Shown here: piece by piece, positions 22,217-34,300 of the stretch | Numbering within the stretch: the stretch's first letter is position 1 | Layout of the letters: each line of letters begins with the position of its first letter | NCBI RefSeq assembly: GCF_051622035.1 | Contig: NC_135355.1 | Coordinates: forward strand, 32,958,986-33,022,985 | From: Arctopsyche grandis | Lineage: Eukaryota > Arthropoda > Insecta > Trichoptera > Hydropsychidae | Reading direction: 5' to 3' | DNA length: 64,000 nt | The notes under the pieces: model-generated | Told to the model about the DNA's origin: nothing | Seen by the model: only the letters and a program-made list of their open reading frames with translations | Databases searched by the model: none | Program-made: the position numbers and the translations under genes

Positions 22217-22601
22217 TGTTACGTACGCCGCGGATTGAGCGAATTGCACTTAGACCAACGGATATCTGTTATCGGATTAACTAAGTGCATGCACTTACTT
22301 CCAAGGTTTATATCTGGACTCTAAGTGCATTTAGGCTAAACAATGACCGTTATTAGTTATTTCTCAGAATCGGTACGGGGAGACCCAATGTCGTGGAAAT
22401 ACATATCCGAATACGTGACTATACAACAGGTAAACAGATTAGGCGTCCTGAGAGATCTACCCTTTATAAGGCGGTACGTAGGCGATATCATGTCATTCTG
22501 GACTGAGCACTGCCAGTGCGTGTATCTCCTTAATCATCAATAAATGCTGTGAAACGACTGTTGGCCTTTTACTTGGATCCTCCACCCACCCCTACGCAAC
22601 A
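22217..22601 (+). mobile_element. Solo LTR, 385 bp, ATAT target duplication
   Basis: TGTTACGTACGCC...CCTACGCAACA, flanked by ATAT (22213-22216 and 22602-22605). It contains a TATA-like CTTTATAAGGCGG (about 22463) and an AATAAA (about 22540), so its sense strand is plus. A palindromic TAAGTGCATGCACTTA lies near the 5' end. Confidence 0.88.
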
Positions 22602-22629
22602 ATATGTTGTTGAAGCGGGTATGTTCTGG

Positions 22630-25600
22630 AAGTTCTCTAAGTGACTGGAATCGGCTGAGTTCTAGAAGCGGCTGGATTCGGCTGTGTTCTGGAGCGGTTC
22701 TTCCATGTTGTTGTTGCAGGTTGAGTGAGTCTGGCTCTGTTGCTGGTCGGCTGCTTCTAGCTGACTGGTCGTTGGTGTAGCATGGTCTGCTGCTGGTTGT
22801 TGACTGACTGTTGGGCCCACTGTGCGGGTTTATATTGTAGTCCGCTGTATGCGGTTCGTGTGCAAGGTATGCGAGGAATGCGGTTCATTCCGTTTGATTT
22901 GTTAGGGTGGAATATTCTCGAATATGTTGGCGTCGTTCCACTCGATTTAGTTTTTATCACCCGTTGTTCCAGTGAGTCTGGATGTTTGTTCAATGGGTTA
23001 CAATGTAGGTGTTGTTTGTACAGCTGCGCTTTAATGGATGCAAGTGTTCTTCGACTTCGCGTCATTCCACTTGATTTGTTAGGGTGGAAGTTTCTCGACT
23101 CGAGATGACGTCAATGGTTGAGCGTGAGAAATGTATCCTCCGTCGCAACAGATGTTTCGATTACGGTGACGAGATTCCTACAAATGTATGTGCACAATCC
23201 TCTCTTGACAACAATATAACGCCTAAAGCCACTTCTATTATTATAACATTTCTCTGACCGGGGCTGTCGCATTCTGCTCTTAACACTTTGGTGGACACGA
23301 CTGCAATTGCAGTCATTTTTTTGTATGCTCGTGGGACACGACTGCAATTGCAGTCGTCACATAAAACTTGTTTATTGCGCCGGACTAGCCATACAATGCA
23401 TAGAGGCGCGCGTGACAATTATGTAGTTTGTAAGCCTGTATAAACTTGCAACAATTACGTCCCCCCCACAAACACACACTTTTGTCACTTGTTGTCATTT
23501 TGATTTCGATGTGCGTGCGAGTGTGCGTGCGTGCGTGCGTGCTTCCATGCGACTTTTACGCGGTCAACTAAAAGCGAGCTTCTGTGTACGGTAATACTAA
23601 TATTTTTTCTCTGCTTCGAATGACTGTCTACACTCTACACTCACACACAGTACCACTTGCCAGTAGCAGAGTAGCAGGTAAGCTGAAGCTGGCGACCACG
23701 AGACCATAGCACATAATCGACTGCCCCGCATTGAATTACAAGAATCAAACACTTGTTGATTCTTGACGAGACACCAATAATATAACACAATTTATTTGCC
23801 CCGGTTGCCCTTAAAGACTAGCCGCCACTGGTGCCATGTCAGGTTGCTCCTAATCAACACTTACGGGAAATTTTATAAGTACAGATATGTATGTAAGTAC
23901 AGGGCCAGCGCGTGGCGTGTGTGAAGTGTGTGATAAACACAGGAGCTTCAAAGGAAAAGAAAGGAGCTTCTCCGTTGAGTTGGCTAAATATATTAAAAAA
24001 AAATTACAATTGAGTAAAATAATTAATGATTTACTGTGTTAAAATGAATTTTCGGATTATTTAAAACAAGGGGAATGTACTCGTAATAGGGAAATTTAAG
24101 AAAACTAAAAAATAGGTTTTTTCAAAATTCGTCTGCGGTTTATTTATTTCAATTTTTAAATAACCCATTGATTCACAAAAAAAAAAAAAAACACCAAATA
24201 CACCAAGTGTGTAGTTCTGCTCGGATTAAAATTCAAATGAAGATTGCTATACACGTCTTACATGTCGATAATATCATTTGAATGTCACGTGAAAAATATC
24301 CTTGAAATATATATATATGTATATATAGAGGCATCATCGAAAAGTCTGAAAGTTGCAAAATTTGAGATTTATTAAGCATATGTAAATAAATCGACAAACT
24401 TTCTACATACATATGTACATACATGATATATAGATACATTTAAATATTTTGTAGATAGCCTCTGTTTTCGGAAAGGTTACCTGAAAATTTGCTTGAATTT
24501 AATAGGATTGAAAAAAATTGTTGCACAAGATTGTTATTAAACATTTATGTATATCCAAATGAATAATACGTATACGCTGAGTTAAATTGCTTAACATTCA
24601 TTTGGCGTGATTGTTTTGAGTAGGGTATGGCATTTAATCGAATCAGAGGGTCATCTCGCAGGTGAGATTGACCAAAATTCTACAATATGACATACATGTA
24701 TATTACATAAATGGCATACAATATGTATACATCTATATTACATATAAAATATCAACTACTGCAGACTACTTGCATGTCATCGCAAATACAATGAATTTGA
24801 TATGGTTCTATTTTAAACATTAAAATCTAAGTGGCCAATTATTGTACCATAGACCTGCCAATTACTATGATCAGTGGCGCAACTAGAAAAATTTGGCCTG
24901 CATGCAAAATTTACCAAAGGGTCCACCATTTTTTTAAAATGAAATAAATAAAATATTTTTTCGTGTTATTATTGCAAGTTCACAAAGTCAGATTTTTTAT
25001 ACACACTTTTGACTGTTTTCATTTGGTGTGAATTGATTTCCCTATTTTTTTTTTATTTATAACTAAAGAGCGGCGTTCGGACGATGCTTTATCTGCAAAA
25101 AAATGGTTCACTATTGTTAACCATGTTTTTTTGCTCTCTTGTTTTATACGGCAATGGAGAGGTCTATTGTTATTTTACGAGCACCAAGTCAACGCCTAAG
25201 TCTATTTGTAACTGTTTATTTTGTTTTAATACATGTATTAATATTTGGAGATTCTTCCGAAGACCCTCCCGACTAAGGGCTTGCATGCACCGCATACCCC
25301 CGCGTCATAGTAGTTATGCCATTGACTATGATCTCTGTTGTGTATTTCTAATTGAACTTTTGTGCTTTGTTGCTAGAAAATTGTTATAATTTGAATGACT
25401 AATATAAAAGTGAGTACATATTGAAGCGAAACAACATACTAGAAACGACTACTCTAGTCGTATTGAATTTCGTAACTTTACCGCACACTCAGCTTAAAAT
25501 CGAAATATTCGATTTTCGATTTTATTAAGAACAGGTTTGTTGTTTTTTTTTTTGATGTGGACTATTTTATATACTGATTCGAATCGAAGACAAGGGGGAG

Positions 25601-26410
25601 AAATATCAAATTAGGTGAATGATTTGAAGGGGGGTCCTTTGTCGTTGAAGTTCCGATCTCATTAAAATTAATGAGATTCCTCATTTTGCTTGTAAAAAGG
25701 GTTTTCTTTTTGGCATTGTCTGTGGCAATTTCGCATTGTTGAGGGGGTGACGGTGGGAGGAAGAACGCTAACAAGCCGGTCCTCACCTGTGCAATGTTTT
25801 CGGGTGTGTGGCCATAACTCACGTTCGTATCGTAACGATCGGGACATAAGCCATCTTCAGCCGGCCATGATTTATGACCGAGTGCCCGTTATTGCCCTCC
25901 TCGTGACCCCCCGCCCAATATAAAAAAAAAATAATGAAAAACCTTCTGCTTTTATACAGTCGTACTTTCAAAGGGGGACGACAATCGACGAATGTGAATT
26001 TACGACCTTTCGTTTTGCATGTTATTAAAACGGCGCACTTTTGTGTAGTATAGAAAAATTTTACAGTATAGAAATAACATAACCTATGTATTTGTATTAT
26101 ACGACATTAATTCATTACCCTTTGACAGTATAACGGTGTGTAGTTTTGGAAAAAAGTAATATTGGAAAATAATAATAAAAAAAAACAATAGAATTGGTTT
26201 TATTGAAATTGAGTTTTTTTTATTAATTTGCGCTTACTGAGTAAGATAAATTTGATAAATTTCAGTATTGTATTCATTTTTAGCGGGTCAAAATTTGTAA
26301 TGGTCCCAGACGATATTTTTTTCAAAACTGAAAAACATTGTCTAATAGAACAAACCGTATGATTATTTTTTTTTGGTATTTGCACTTTCGTGTATCTTTT
26401 GTAATAATAT
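22630..26410. other. Intergenic region between solo LTRs
   Basis: No gene supported. 22630-23110 is GT-rich with a twofold repeat of TTGATTTGTTAGGGTGGAA (about 22896 and 23073). 23298-23357 has two copies of a perfect palindrome (separate entry). 23509-23545 is a GTGC microsatellite. 24170-24190 and 25535-25550 are homopolymer runs. The ORF at 25084-25389 has no family resemblance. Confidence 0.5.
23298..23357. repeat. Two copies of a perfect palindrome CGACTGCAATTGCAGTCG
   Basis: ACACGACTGCAATTGCAGTC at 23296-23315 and ACGACTGCAATTGCAGTCGT at 23338-23357, about 23 bp apart. A TTAACACTTTGGTGGACACG sequence precedes the first, like a TTAA-type transposon end. Function unknown. Confidence 0.7.
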
Positions 26411-26418
26411 AATAATAT

Positions 26419-26803
26419 TGTTACGTACGCCGCGGATTTAGCGAATTGCACTTAGACCAACGGATATCTGTTATCGGGTTAACTAAGTGCATGCACTTAC
26501 TTCCAAAGATTATATCTGGACTCTAAGTGCATTTAGGCTAAACAATGACCGTTATTAGTTATTTCTCAGAAACGGTACGGGGTGACCCAATGTCGTGGAA
26601 ATACATATCCGAATACGTGACTATACAACAGGTAAACAGATTAGGCGTCCTGAGAGATCTACCCTTTATAAGGCGGTATGTAGGCGATATCATGTCATTC
26701 TGGACGGAGCACTGGCAATACGTGTATCTCCTGAATCATCAATAAATGCTGTGAAACGACTGTTGGCCTTTTACTTGGATCCTCCACCCACCCCTACGCA
26801 ACA
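26419..26803 (+). mobile_element. Solo LTR, 385 bp, ATAT target duplication
   Basis: Third 385-bp copy of the family, plus orientation, flanked by ATAT at 26415-26418 and 26804-26807. Only scattered differences from 22217-22601, so the insertion is recent. Confidence 0.88.
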
Positions 26804-26809
26804 ATATAT

Positions 26810-29390
26810 AAAAACGGACGGGATGTATGTATGTTTGTATGTATGTGCGAGTTCATAGATAAGTATGGAGTTTTCCAATACTTACCAAGTGTTTTCTCTT
26901 ACCAGGAGTATACGTTATACATCGTGGTATTAGTGATGTGGCGTGACGACCGATCGTATCAAGGAGACGCGGGGGAGAAGTGGGGATCTGGTGCTGAGCG
27001 CCGGACACTTTTTGCTGATATTGAGTGCCTGAGTTACAACGTGTGACATCAGCGTCAGATGCGCCGACGTATGCGTGGAAACGTACACACAAACACATAT
27101 CCACAAAGTGATACACGCACACTCATTCATCATTTGGCGAGCTTATAATGCACACACTCGACGTTTTACTATTAATACGCCTATAAATTACCTTACATTA
27201 TATTTATGAATATATTATATAACACATAACTTTATTATAATTCGTGTATTAATTCCTTTTCGAAACCACCCGTTGAAATAACAACACTACAATAAAAAGT
27301 GTACGATAAAAGTCAACTTACAATATGGAATGGTTCCACAGTAGAATTTATATCACCTTGTTCCAGGATTATTCCCCTCAAGAAGATTACCCACAGGAGT
27401 TTTATTCACAAGCATCACACACACAAATTTAATGGTAAATAAAATAAAACCAATAGCAATAAATCATAAAATAATAAAAATGAAAAACCACAGGCAATAC
27501 TTTTGTGGGCAATACCCTTGTGGGGAATAGACCGTTAATCAAATCACTCATGTGTGTTGGTTCCACTATGCATATTAGTCAAAATTACATTCAATTTTTT
27601 TGTAGAAAAATCATTAATTGCCTTTAATTTATCATGTTTGAAAATAGTTGCAGCGAATTTTCATCCTGTATCAACGTTTGTCAATTGTCACAAACCGCAA
27701 GCGAAAATGTAATAAAAGTTCATTTGCGCAAAATGATTCAATCATAATGAAATTTTAAATAGACATTTCAATCACAAATAGATTAAAATTTTTCGCAATA
27801 TCGCCGCATAAGTTATAGAGCGTGTGTCGATTTTCATTGTGTTATGCACATATAAATATAATATAGAGATATATTTTCCGGTAGATAGATGTCGCACAAT
27901 TGATGACGGTTCGACAGCGCGCGTCACGCGTTAAATCATGAAAATTGTCATTATTTTCCATCTTTTTATGACAATTTTGATGTGTTTTGTGCGAAGCGTG
28001 TCCTTTGGCAAATGTCGGAACCGTGTTTGTGCGAATTAATCGCTCGGAATGATTTACGACAGCTTCAATAATTCATAATCCTATACCCGATTTGCCATTG
28101 ACAGGACTTAAAGTCCCATTCTGTGCCATCGTATTTAGCATTGACTTTATCTACATATGTAAAATGTACGTATATGCATATATTTTTTGACACAAACAAA
28201 ACTCCGGCTTATTATCTGCATTGACGCTGAAGTGAATATTTTTTGGCAATCAATTTATTCTTCAAATAAATGGTTTCAAATACACAAACTTTGGAATAGT
28301 CTTTATTTTACAAAAAAAAAAGAAATACCCACATAAATTCCTACGTAATTATATATGTAAGTTTAATAAAATACTATGTTTGGAATTATATCATATTATT
28401 TTAGGGTTACTAATTATAGTTTTCTTAATTTTGTAAATTAAGAAAACTATACATGGTTAGTTTTAGTTTAAAATTGTTAATTGTGAAATAATTCATTGGC
28501 AATTTGCTATTTAATAATAAATAAAATAAATACAATATCAATGTAATTCTTCCTATAAAAGTTTCATATATAGTTTTTTCCCTGTAGGAATCTAAAGGAC
28601 ACAATTTGTACTAAAACTTTTTTGTATATTGTGTAAAGAAATTAAGTGATATTTTAAGTTTTTATGCTTGTTATATACATACATATGTAACTATGTACAT
28701 ATATATATAATAAAGCGAATGGCCGAATGGCATAACGCGAATGAATGATAAAATATCTGAACTACTTCAGCGATGGAGATGAGAGGAGACACCTGGGTCT
28801 AGAGACAAATAAAAATCCAATTCGTTGACAGATTTGAGTGTTTCATAAAGTCCAATGCTTTAAAAGACTGAGTAAGTCGACGATATTATCTACCTATATA
28901 GGTATTTATTTATTCATTGAAAAATCAACATAAAACAGATGTAGAAATGCATAAATAAAGAGTAAATTTAACAAAATAACATCCGAGTCCAATTATAGAT
29001 TTTTACAAATTACATAAAATGGTGCATAGAGATAAACAAATGAAAAAGGTATGTATGTATATGTACATAGATAGGTGCCTTGATATCAAAGGAACACGGA
29101 TGCTAATCGGAAATTCACAAAAAAGTAGTAATAGCGAAAAAGGCGGTGGTCAGTTTAATAAAGATATGAAAGAAACACTATATTATGAGAAGAACGAAAA
29201 TACACTTCGTGTGATCTCTGGTGTTCCCCATTGAATTGTATGGAGTCAAGACATGGATCTGGAAAAAGAGAGGAAGGGATATGGTATCCCATGGACTGCA
29301 AGACGCATGAACGTCTTCAAAGAGCCGGCAGTTTCAGAGAGACTCCACAACATTTAGGAAAAGGGTTTTTTATTTGGTCATATTGCTACT
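26810..29390. other. Intergenic region without recognised gene
   Basis: Contains short GTAT/ACAT microsatellites and a low-repeat stretch at 27600-28140 with many near-palindromic homeodomain-like ATTA motifs, possibly conserved non-coding DNA (inference). At 28415-28450 TAGTTTTCTTAATTTTGTAA and its inverted partner form a short hairpin. Confidence 0.4.
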
Positions 29391-29392
29391 AT

Positions 29393-29828
29393 TTTAAATT
29401 CAGCACACTTCCAATCAACCCTTTTAAACGAAAACAAAAAATAGTGTGGCCAGAAAACTATCCCAATAAACATGTTTAAATTGAAAATACTCAAGTGAAA
29501 ATACGTACTTTTGACTTTTGATTTGAACTGGACGACTACTTAGAGAGATTTGAAAGCTGAAAAGTACTACAAATGAAAGATAAAATACCTGACTATATGT
29601 AGATTCCAATATTAATTTTGAACAGAAAATTGACAGATTTTGAGACATCGACCGAACAACACCAAGATATAGAAAAATCGCGCGATTTAAAAAACGCATA
29701 TATGTATCTCCGAATCTCGAGCAAATCAACATTTTTTATTACCAGATTCGTGTTTACTGGGCATAGACCTATAAGAAAAGTCATATCTCGTCTCTGAACC
29801 AAAAAAAGTCGTCATTTGTCGAACAGTG
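29393..29828 (-). mobile_element. CACTGTTCGAC MITE, minus orientation, one end truncated
   Basis: The right end reads TTTGTCGAACAGTG followed by TAA. It shares GACGAGATATGAC, TCTATGCCCAGTAAACACGA and CTAAGTAGTCGTCCAG with copies at 45228-45770 and 52725-53288. The opposite terminus is missing. Confidence 0.75.
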
Positions 29829-29859
29829 TAATTAGTTCTCGAGTTATTCGTTATATAAC

Positions 29860-29922
29860 TAGTTCTGGAGTCCCGCAATGCTCAAACCTTGGACCTCTTT
29901 TATTTATCCTTTTTAAATAAAT
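29860..29922 (+). mobile_element. Tiny LINE reverse-transcriptase fragment
   Basis: Frame reads TSSGVPQCSNLGPLLFIL, the conserved RT block 4 of the same LINE type as 41305-43225. About 60 bp. Confidence 0.6.
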
Positions 29923-30025
29923 TTTATTTTATTTAAATTGACGTTATCCATAATATTATATTGTATAAACACTTTGAATTCATACGATAGTATACTATTT
30001 AAAATAATGCACCTTTCAAATAAGT

Positions 30026-31354
30026 TTATTTAGAAACGTACAAATAATACAGCACATACGAAACGAGTAAATATGAAATGGACATATGATATTGGAGATT
30101 ATTTGTCGATGAAAATGCATTGTCTTCGATCCATTCTGCATATTGTGTTAAATTGGTAAAGATTGTGGGGAACGTTGTCGATATACAACCGAAACCCCAA
30201 GACATCACACCGACAAGTTCACCCTCACAAATCAACGGAGCACCAGATTCCCCCTGGAAAGTTAAAACAAACAAATTGAACCTGACGGAACTGGATCAAT
30301 TTTATTAGTATCAAAATGAGGTGCTTAAATACCTGGCAAACTCCTTTTTTATGTCCGGATCCGGCGCAGACCATATTGTCGGTGAGACCACTTCCATATC
30401 GGATTTGGCACCTTTTATAAGTCCACAGTGGAAGTAAAACATTCGACAAATATCTTGAAACTAGCCCATGCTGGAATTTGATGATTTAATTTGGATTTAT
30501 TCGTTGATTGAATAGTCGAAGGACATGCTTTGGGTATAATTACCGAATGTGTAACACCCCATCCACTTGAGTGACAAATTTCCCCACCGGTCGCATTGCC
30601 TTCGTGCAATGCTATGGGTATTACTTGAGCTGAGACGTAAAAGTCTTCTAGAACCTACATATGTACATATGTCAAATATTAATTTTTTAGACTGAATACT
30701 ATGATAGAATACACGAAATAAAATGGTCAAATATACTGTTTTGTATTGAAAGCCCTGCACATAACCAGAAAAGCGATCATTGTATAACAAAGTACCACTT
30801 GTATTTATGTACATATACCTTAACGATAGCTATGTCATGGTCCATTGATTCTCTATCAGGCGAATACCCTTCATGTGCAATTATTTCCATTGCTAAACGC
30901 GATTGTCCTCTGGGATTGCAATTCAACTTGTCCCACGTACCAGCTACCACTTCCAGTTGAAGTGGATCCAGCAAATCGTTATAGCTAACATGAAAATAGA
31001 ATCGATTGATTATTAAACAAATGAATTGTAGTTATTCAATTGAATAACCATAAATGTACATACATATATTATAATATATATGTAGATATTTACCCGCTGG
31101 GTTTCACTTCATAAACACAGTGGGCAGCTGTCAAAACATGTCTCATAGTGATGAGAGCACCACTACATACGTGACTGCCTCGCAATTGTAGAGATACCTT
31201 TGGAAATGTTATATATAAATATTTTTCAATCTGTCATAGTGATAAATTTAAATGATTTTTACCTGAAATGAATAATCATTTTGCATGTTTCCCGAAAAGC
31301 CAACATTGGCTTGACTCTTGTGTGGTTTAAAATCGTTTACATTGCATTGAATTT
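30026..31354 (-). CDS. Serine protease exons 2-7 (catalytic domain)
   Basis: Compact block with introns of 65-165 bp. Exon 2 carries C29 and the degenerate activation region, exon 3 the His, exon 4 the Asp, exon 5 GWGVTHS, exon 6 [17 protein letters not shown], exon 7 the Ser. Donors GTAAAA, GTAAAT, GTATAT, GTAATT and GTATTT are all acceptable. The exon 5-6 junction (HS then HGLVSR) is inferred from a TTCCAG acceptor and restores the frame that otherwise stops at 30415. Confidence 0.88.
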
Positions 31355-34300
31355 CTGAAATACAATATATAATTTAATATATGATAGTTTTTTAAATAGT
31401 TTGTGATGGTTTTGATCATTTCAATTCATTAGATGCTCTCGTAAAAAGGTGCGATTTGGATCAATGCGAATACGTCGTATAATGTTGACAATACGTCATG
31501 ATTGCTTCCAGAGTAGTAAGATTTTTGAAGGTTTTCCTTTCGATCAGCAGTATACATAGCTCGTTGGTTGCGTTTATGATAAACACCGAGAGGTTTCCGG
31601 GTTCGAACCCTGGGTTGACCTCGATTGAAAATAATTTATTTCAAAGTATTTCTGTAGTACCGCTGTCAGACTTGAAAATTTTTGAATCCATGTCGATAGT
31701 TTCCTATCTGAGTTTGTCAATTTATCTAATTTCATTGTTGACAAATTTCCTCATCAAATTGGCAAAACCACCCTACCCACTATTTGAATATGATTTATAA
31801 CCCATAAATGTATGTATCATACAATGTACAATCGTAAAACTAAAGGTGTCCCCAAGGGGAACTATAATGGCACCATGGTAATACTCGTATATAATTAAAA
31901 AAAAAATCAGCCGTTATATTGTCAACATTCGAAGCCGCAATCGCATTGATCGAAATCTTATCTCATTTTACAATCATCATACATATGCAATTTAAGTTTT
32001 CACAAGGTAACTACTACAGTCGAAGGAAATATGGATTGATTTTTAGAAGAAAATTACTTGGGCGAGAGTGAGATATTGAAGTATATTTTTGTGGAAAATT
32101 TATCAAATTATAGTGCTTGCATTCTATTAATGACAACGGTCAACTTTATTGACCCAAATTTTTTTTCAATAATGGTTATATTACGAGATTTAACTGCTGC
32201 AAAACGAGTTCCAAATTTTATGGCTATCAGACAAAGTTTTAGCCTTCATCTGGAAACTTTTCAGGTTGAAGAAAAATATTATATAATGATATTAATGAAT
32301 TATCGTTTCCAAAAATAATCGCAGCTGGCGTTCCGCAGGGGAGCTTGCTTGGCCCACTCTCGTTCTCCATATATATAAATGACATACCTATTCCAAAAAA
32401 CTGTCACATAGCCCTATATGCAGATGATACAGCTTGCTTCACAAGTAGCAAAAAACCAGACACTGTTCTTAAAAATCTTGAATTTGCAATTAAAATAATG
32501 ACTGAACACTTCACTAAGTGGAAAATTCAAATTAATCAAACCAAAACAGACGCCATATTCTTAGTGTTAGAAAGCATAAGCCAAGTTCAGATCTGAAAAT
32601 CCCCTCTGGAGAAAGTCTGAAATGGTAGTCAGTAATAAAATATTTAGGAGTAACGTTTGATAAAAGAATGAGATGGGCACTTCACATTGAGGCAGCGAAA
32701 TGCAAGGCGATGCGGGGTATATCCTCAATATATCCAATATTTAATCGCCATAGTTCTTTATCAACGCTAAATAAAATAAAATTATATCGCGCGCTCATAT
32801 TACCATTATTAATCTATGCTTCACCTGTATGGAATAACGCCTCGAATACTAACCTTTCCAAGCTCCAAGTAATACAAAATAAATCCCTAAAAATAATTTA
32901 TAATACACCCATATATACTAACCTGAAAAAACTGCATGCCATATATAATATTCCGTTTGTTACAGACATTACTAACAAACTAACCAGTAGATTCTATGAC
33001 AGAATCACTAATAACCATACTAACACACTTGTGAAGAGTCTCGGTGATTACAACAAAATGTCTATACCCTTCAGGTATAAACACAGATTACCTAAACACA
33101 ATCTGCTTTAGGTCATCGACTTAAGAGAGTCTTTAATTAATATTATGTATTAGATGTATTATGAACATTTATAAGGATTGTAAATAGGTTTTTGAGCTCT
33201 TTTTCCTATTATGCTTTAGATTAACATTAGAAAAATATAATACTGTGATTACTAACCAAATTAAATTAAAATTGTAAAATAGAAAATGATCAGTAGATCA
33301 GTAGCTATTAAAACAGATATAAGATGTATTGTGAACATAATTTCGTAATAATAAAAAGCATTTAAAATTCAAATCAAAATATAATGATATAATTAATTAT
33401 ATTATTGTCAGATTCAAAGAGAAAGGGGGGGGGGGGGAAATATTACAAATTCCTGAAGCCCAGCTTCTTTTAAGTACACGGTCCTAAATGGTAAGTGATG
33501 TAATCGAAACCTGCAAACTCCCGTTTGCTCAGCGGTGACGAAGTCGTCAGCAAAATTCGCCATAACAGTCAAACACTTATATGTATGACAACATTTTAGT
33601 AGACAATGATTCGGATTAGAGTAATAAAAAGGTCTTTGTTATTGAAACATGTACCTACATATGTATGTACATATATATTAGTGAAATTTCCATTTTGAAA
33701 AGTATTACTTTAAAAAATAGGCTATAAAATTTAAATTTATTGTTAAAAGTTAGGTTAATTTCTTCATAATTACTTAAATTTGGGTCATAGTTTCCTTGCA
33801 TACCTTATCTTTACAAATTTACCTACAGAAGTATATGGAAAAGTATTTTATGTTGTTCTGGGTCACTCTACATAAATAAAAGCTACAAAAACGTGACCGT
33901 TGATGGATAGTTCATGTCAATCAAAATCGATTGTTACGGGGACGAGAAGGAGATGGTGTACAAATATTATAGTCACAGTTTTTTATAAGATCTTCTTTAA
34001 TAGTAGTAAGTATACACGAGATAAGTTTGTATTACACGTTACTAGTTAGTCGTCTAATCGCGAGTCACTAGTTAGACGGTTCAATTGTAAGTCAGTGATT
34101 AGTTAGAGACGGTTCGATCGCAAGTGATCTTCCATATGTTTTACATCAGTATATATTTAATAAACGTAACAATTTGGACCAATCATAGTTCGTGGGAAAA
34201 TAATATTTTTAGGGGGAACTCGAGTTAAGTAAAACAATATCTTAAGACTTTAATACTTTGACCCTTGAGTGTATCGAGAAATGGTTTTCACACAATTAGT

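Noticed and set aside
22343..22543. 66-codon ORF conserved in three places (also 26545-26745 and minus 19835-20035)
   Set aside because: It lies inside the 385-bp solo LTRs, spanning a TATA-like box and ending near the AATAAA. Conservation reflects recent common descent of the LTR copies, not a gene.
25084..25389. 101-codon plus-strand ORF with a hydrophobic start
   Set aside because: It could mimic a signal peptide, but there is no domain, no upstream promoter signs, and the composition matches the flanks.
29231..29479. 82-codon plus-strand ORF
   Set aside because: Overlaps a MITE end; no recognisable domain.
33419..33440. G-run, possible G-quadruplex
   Set aside because: A single uninterrupted G run of about 14; not enough to support a regulatory claim.
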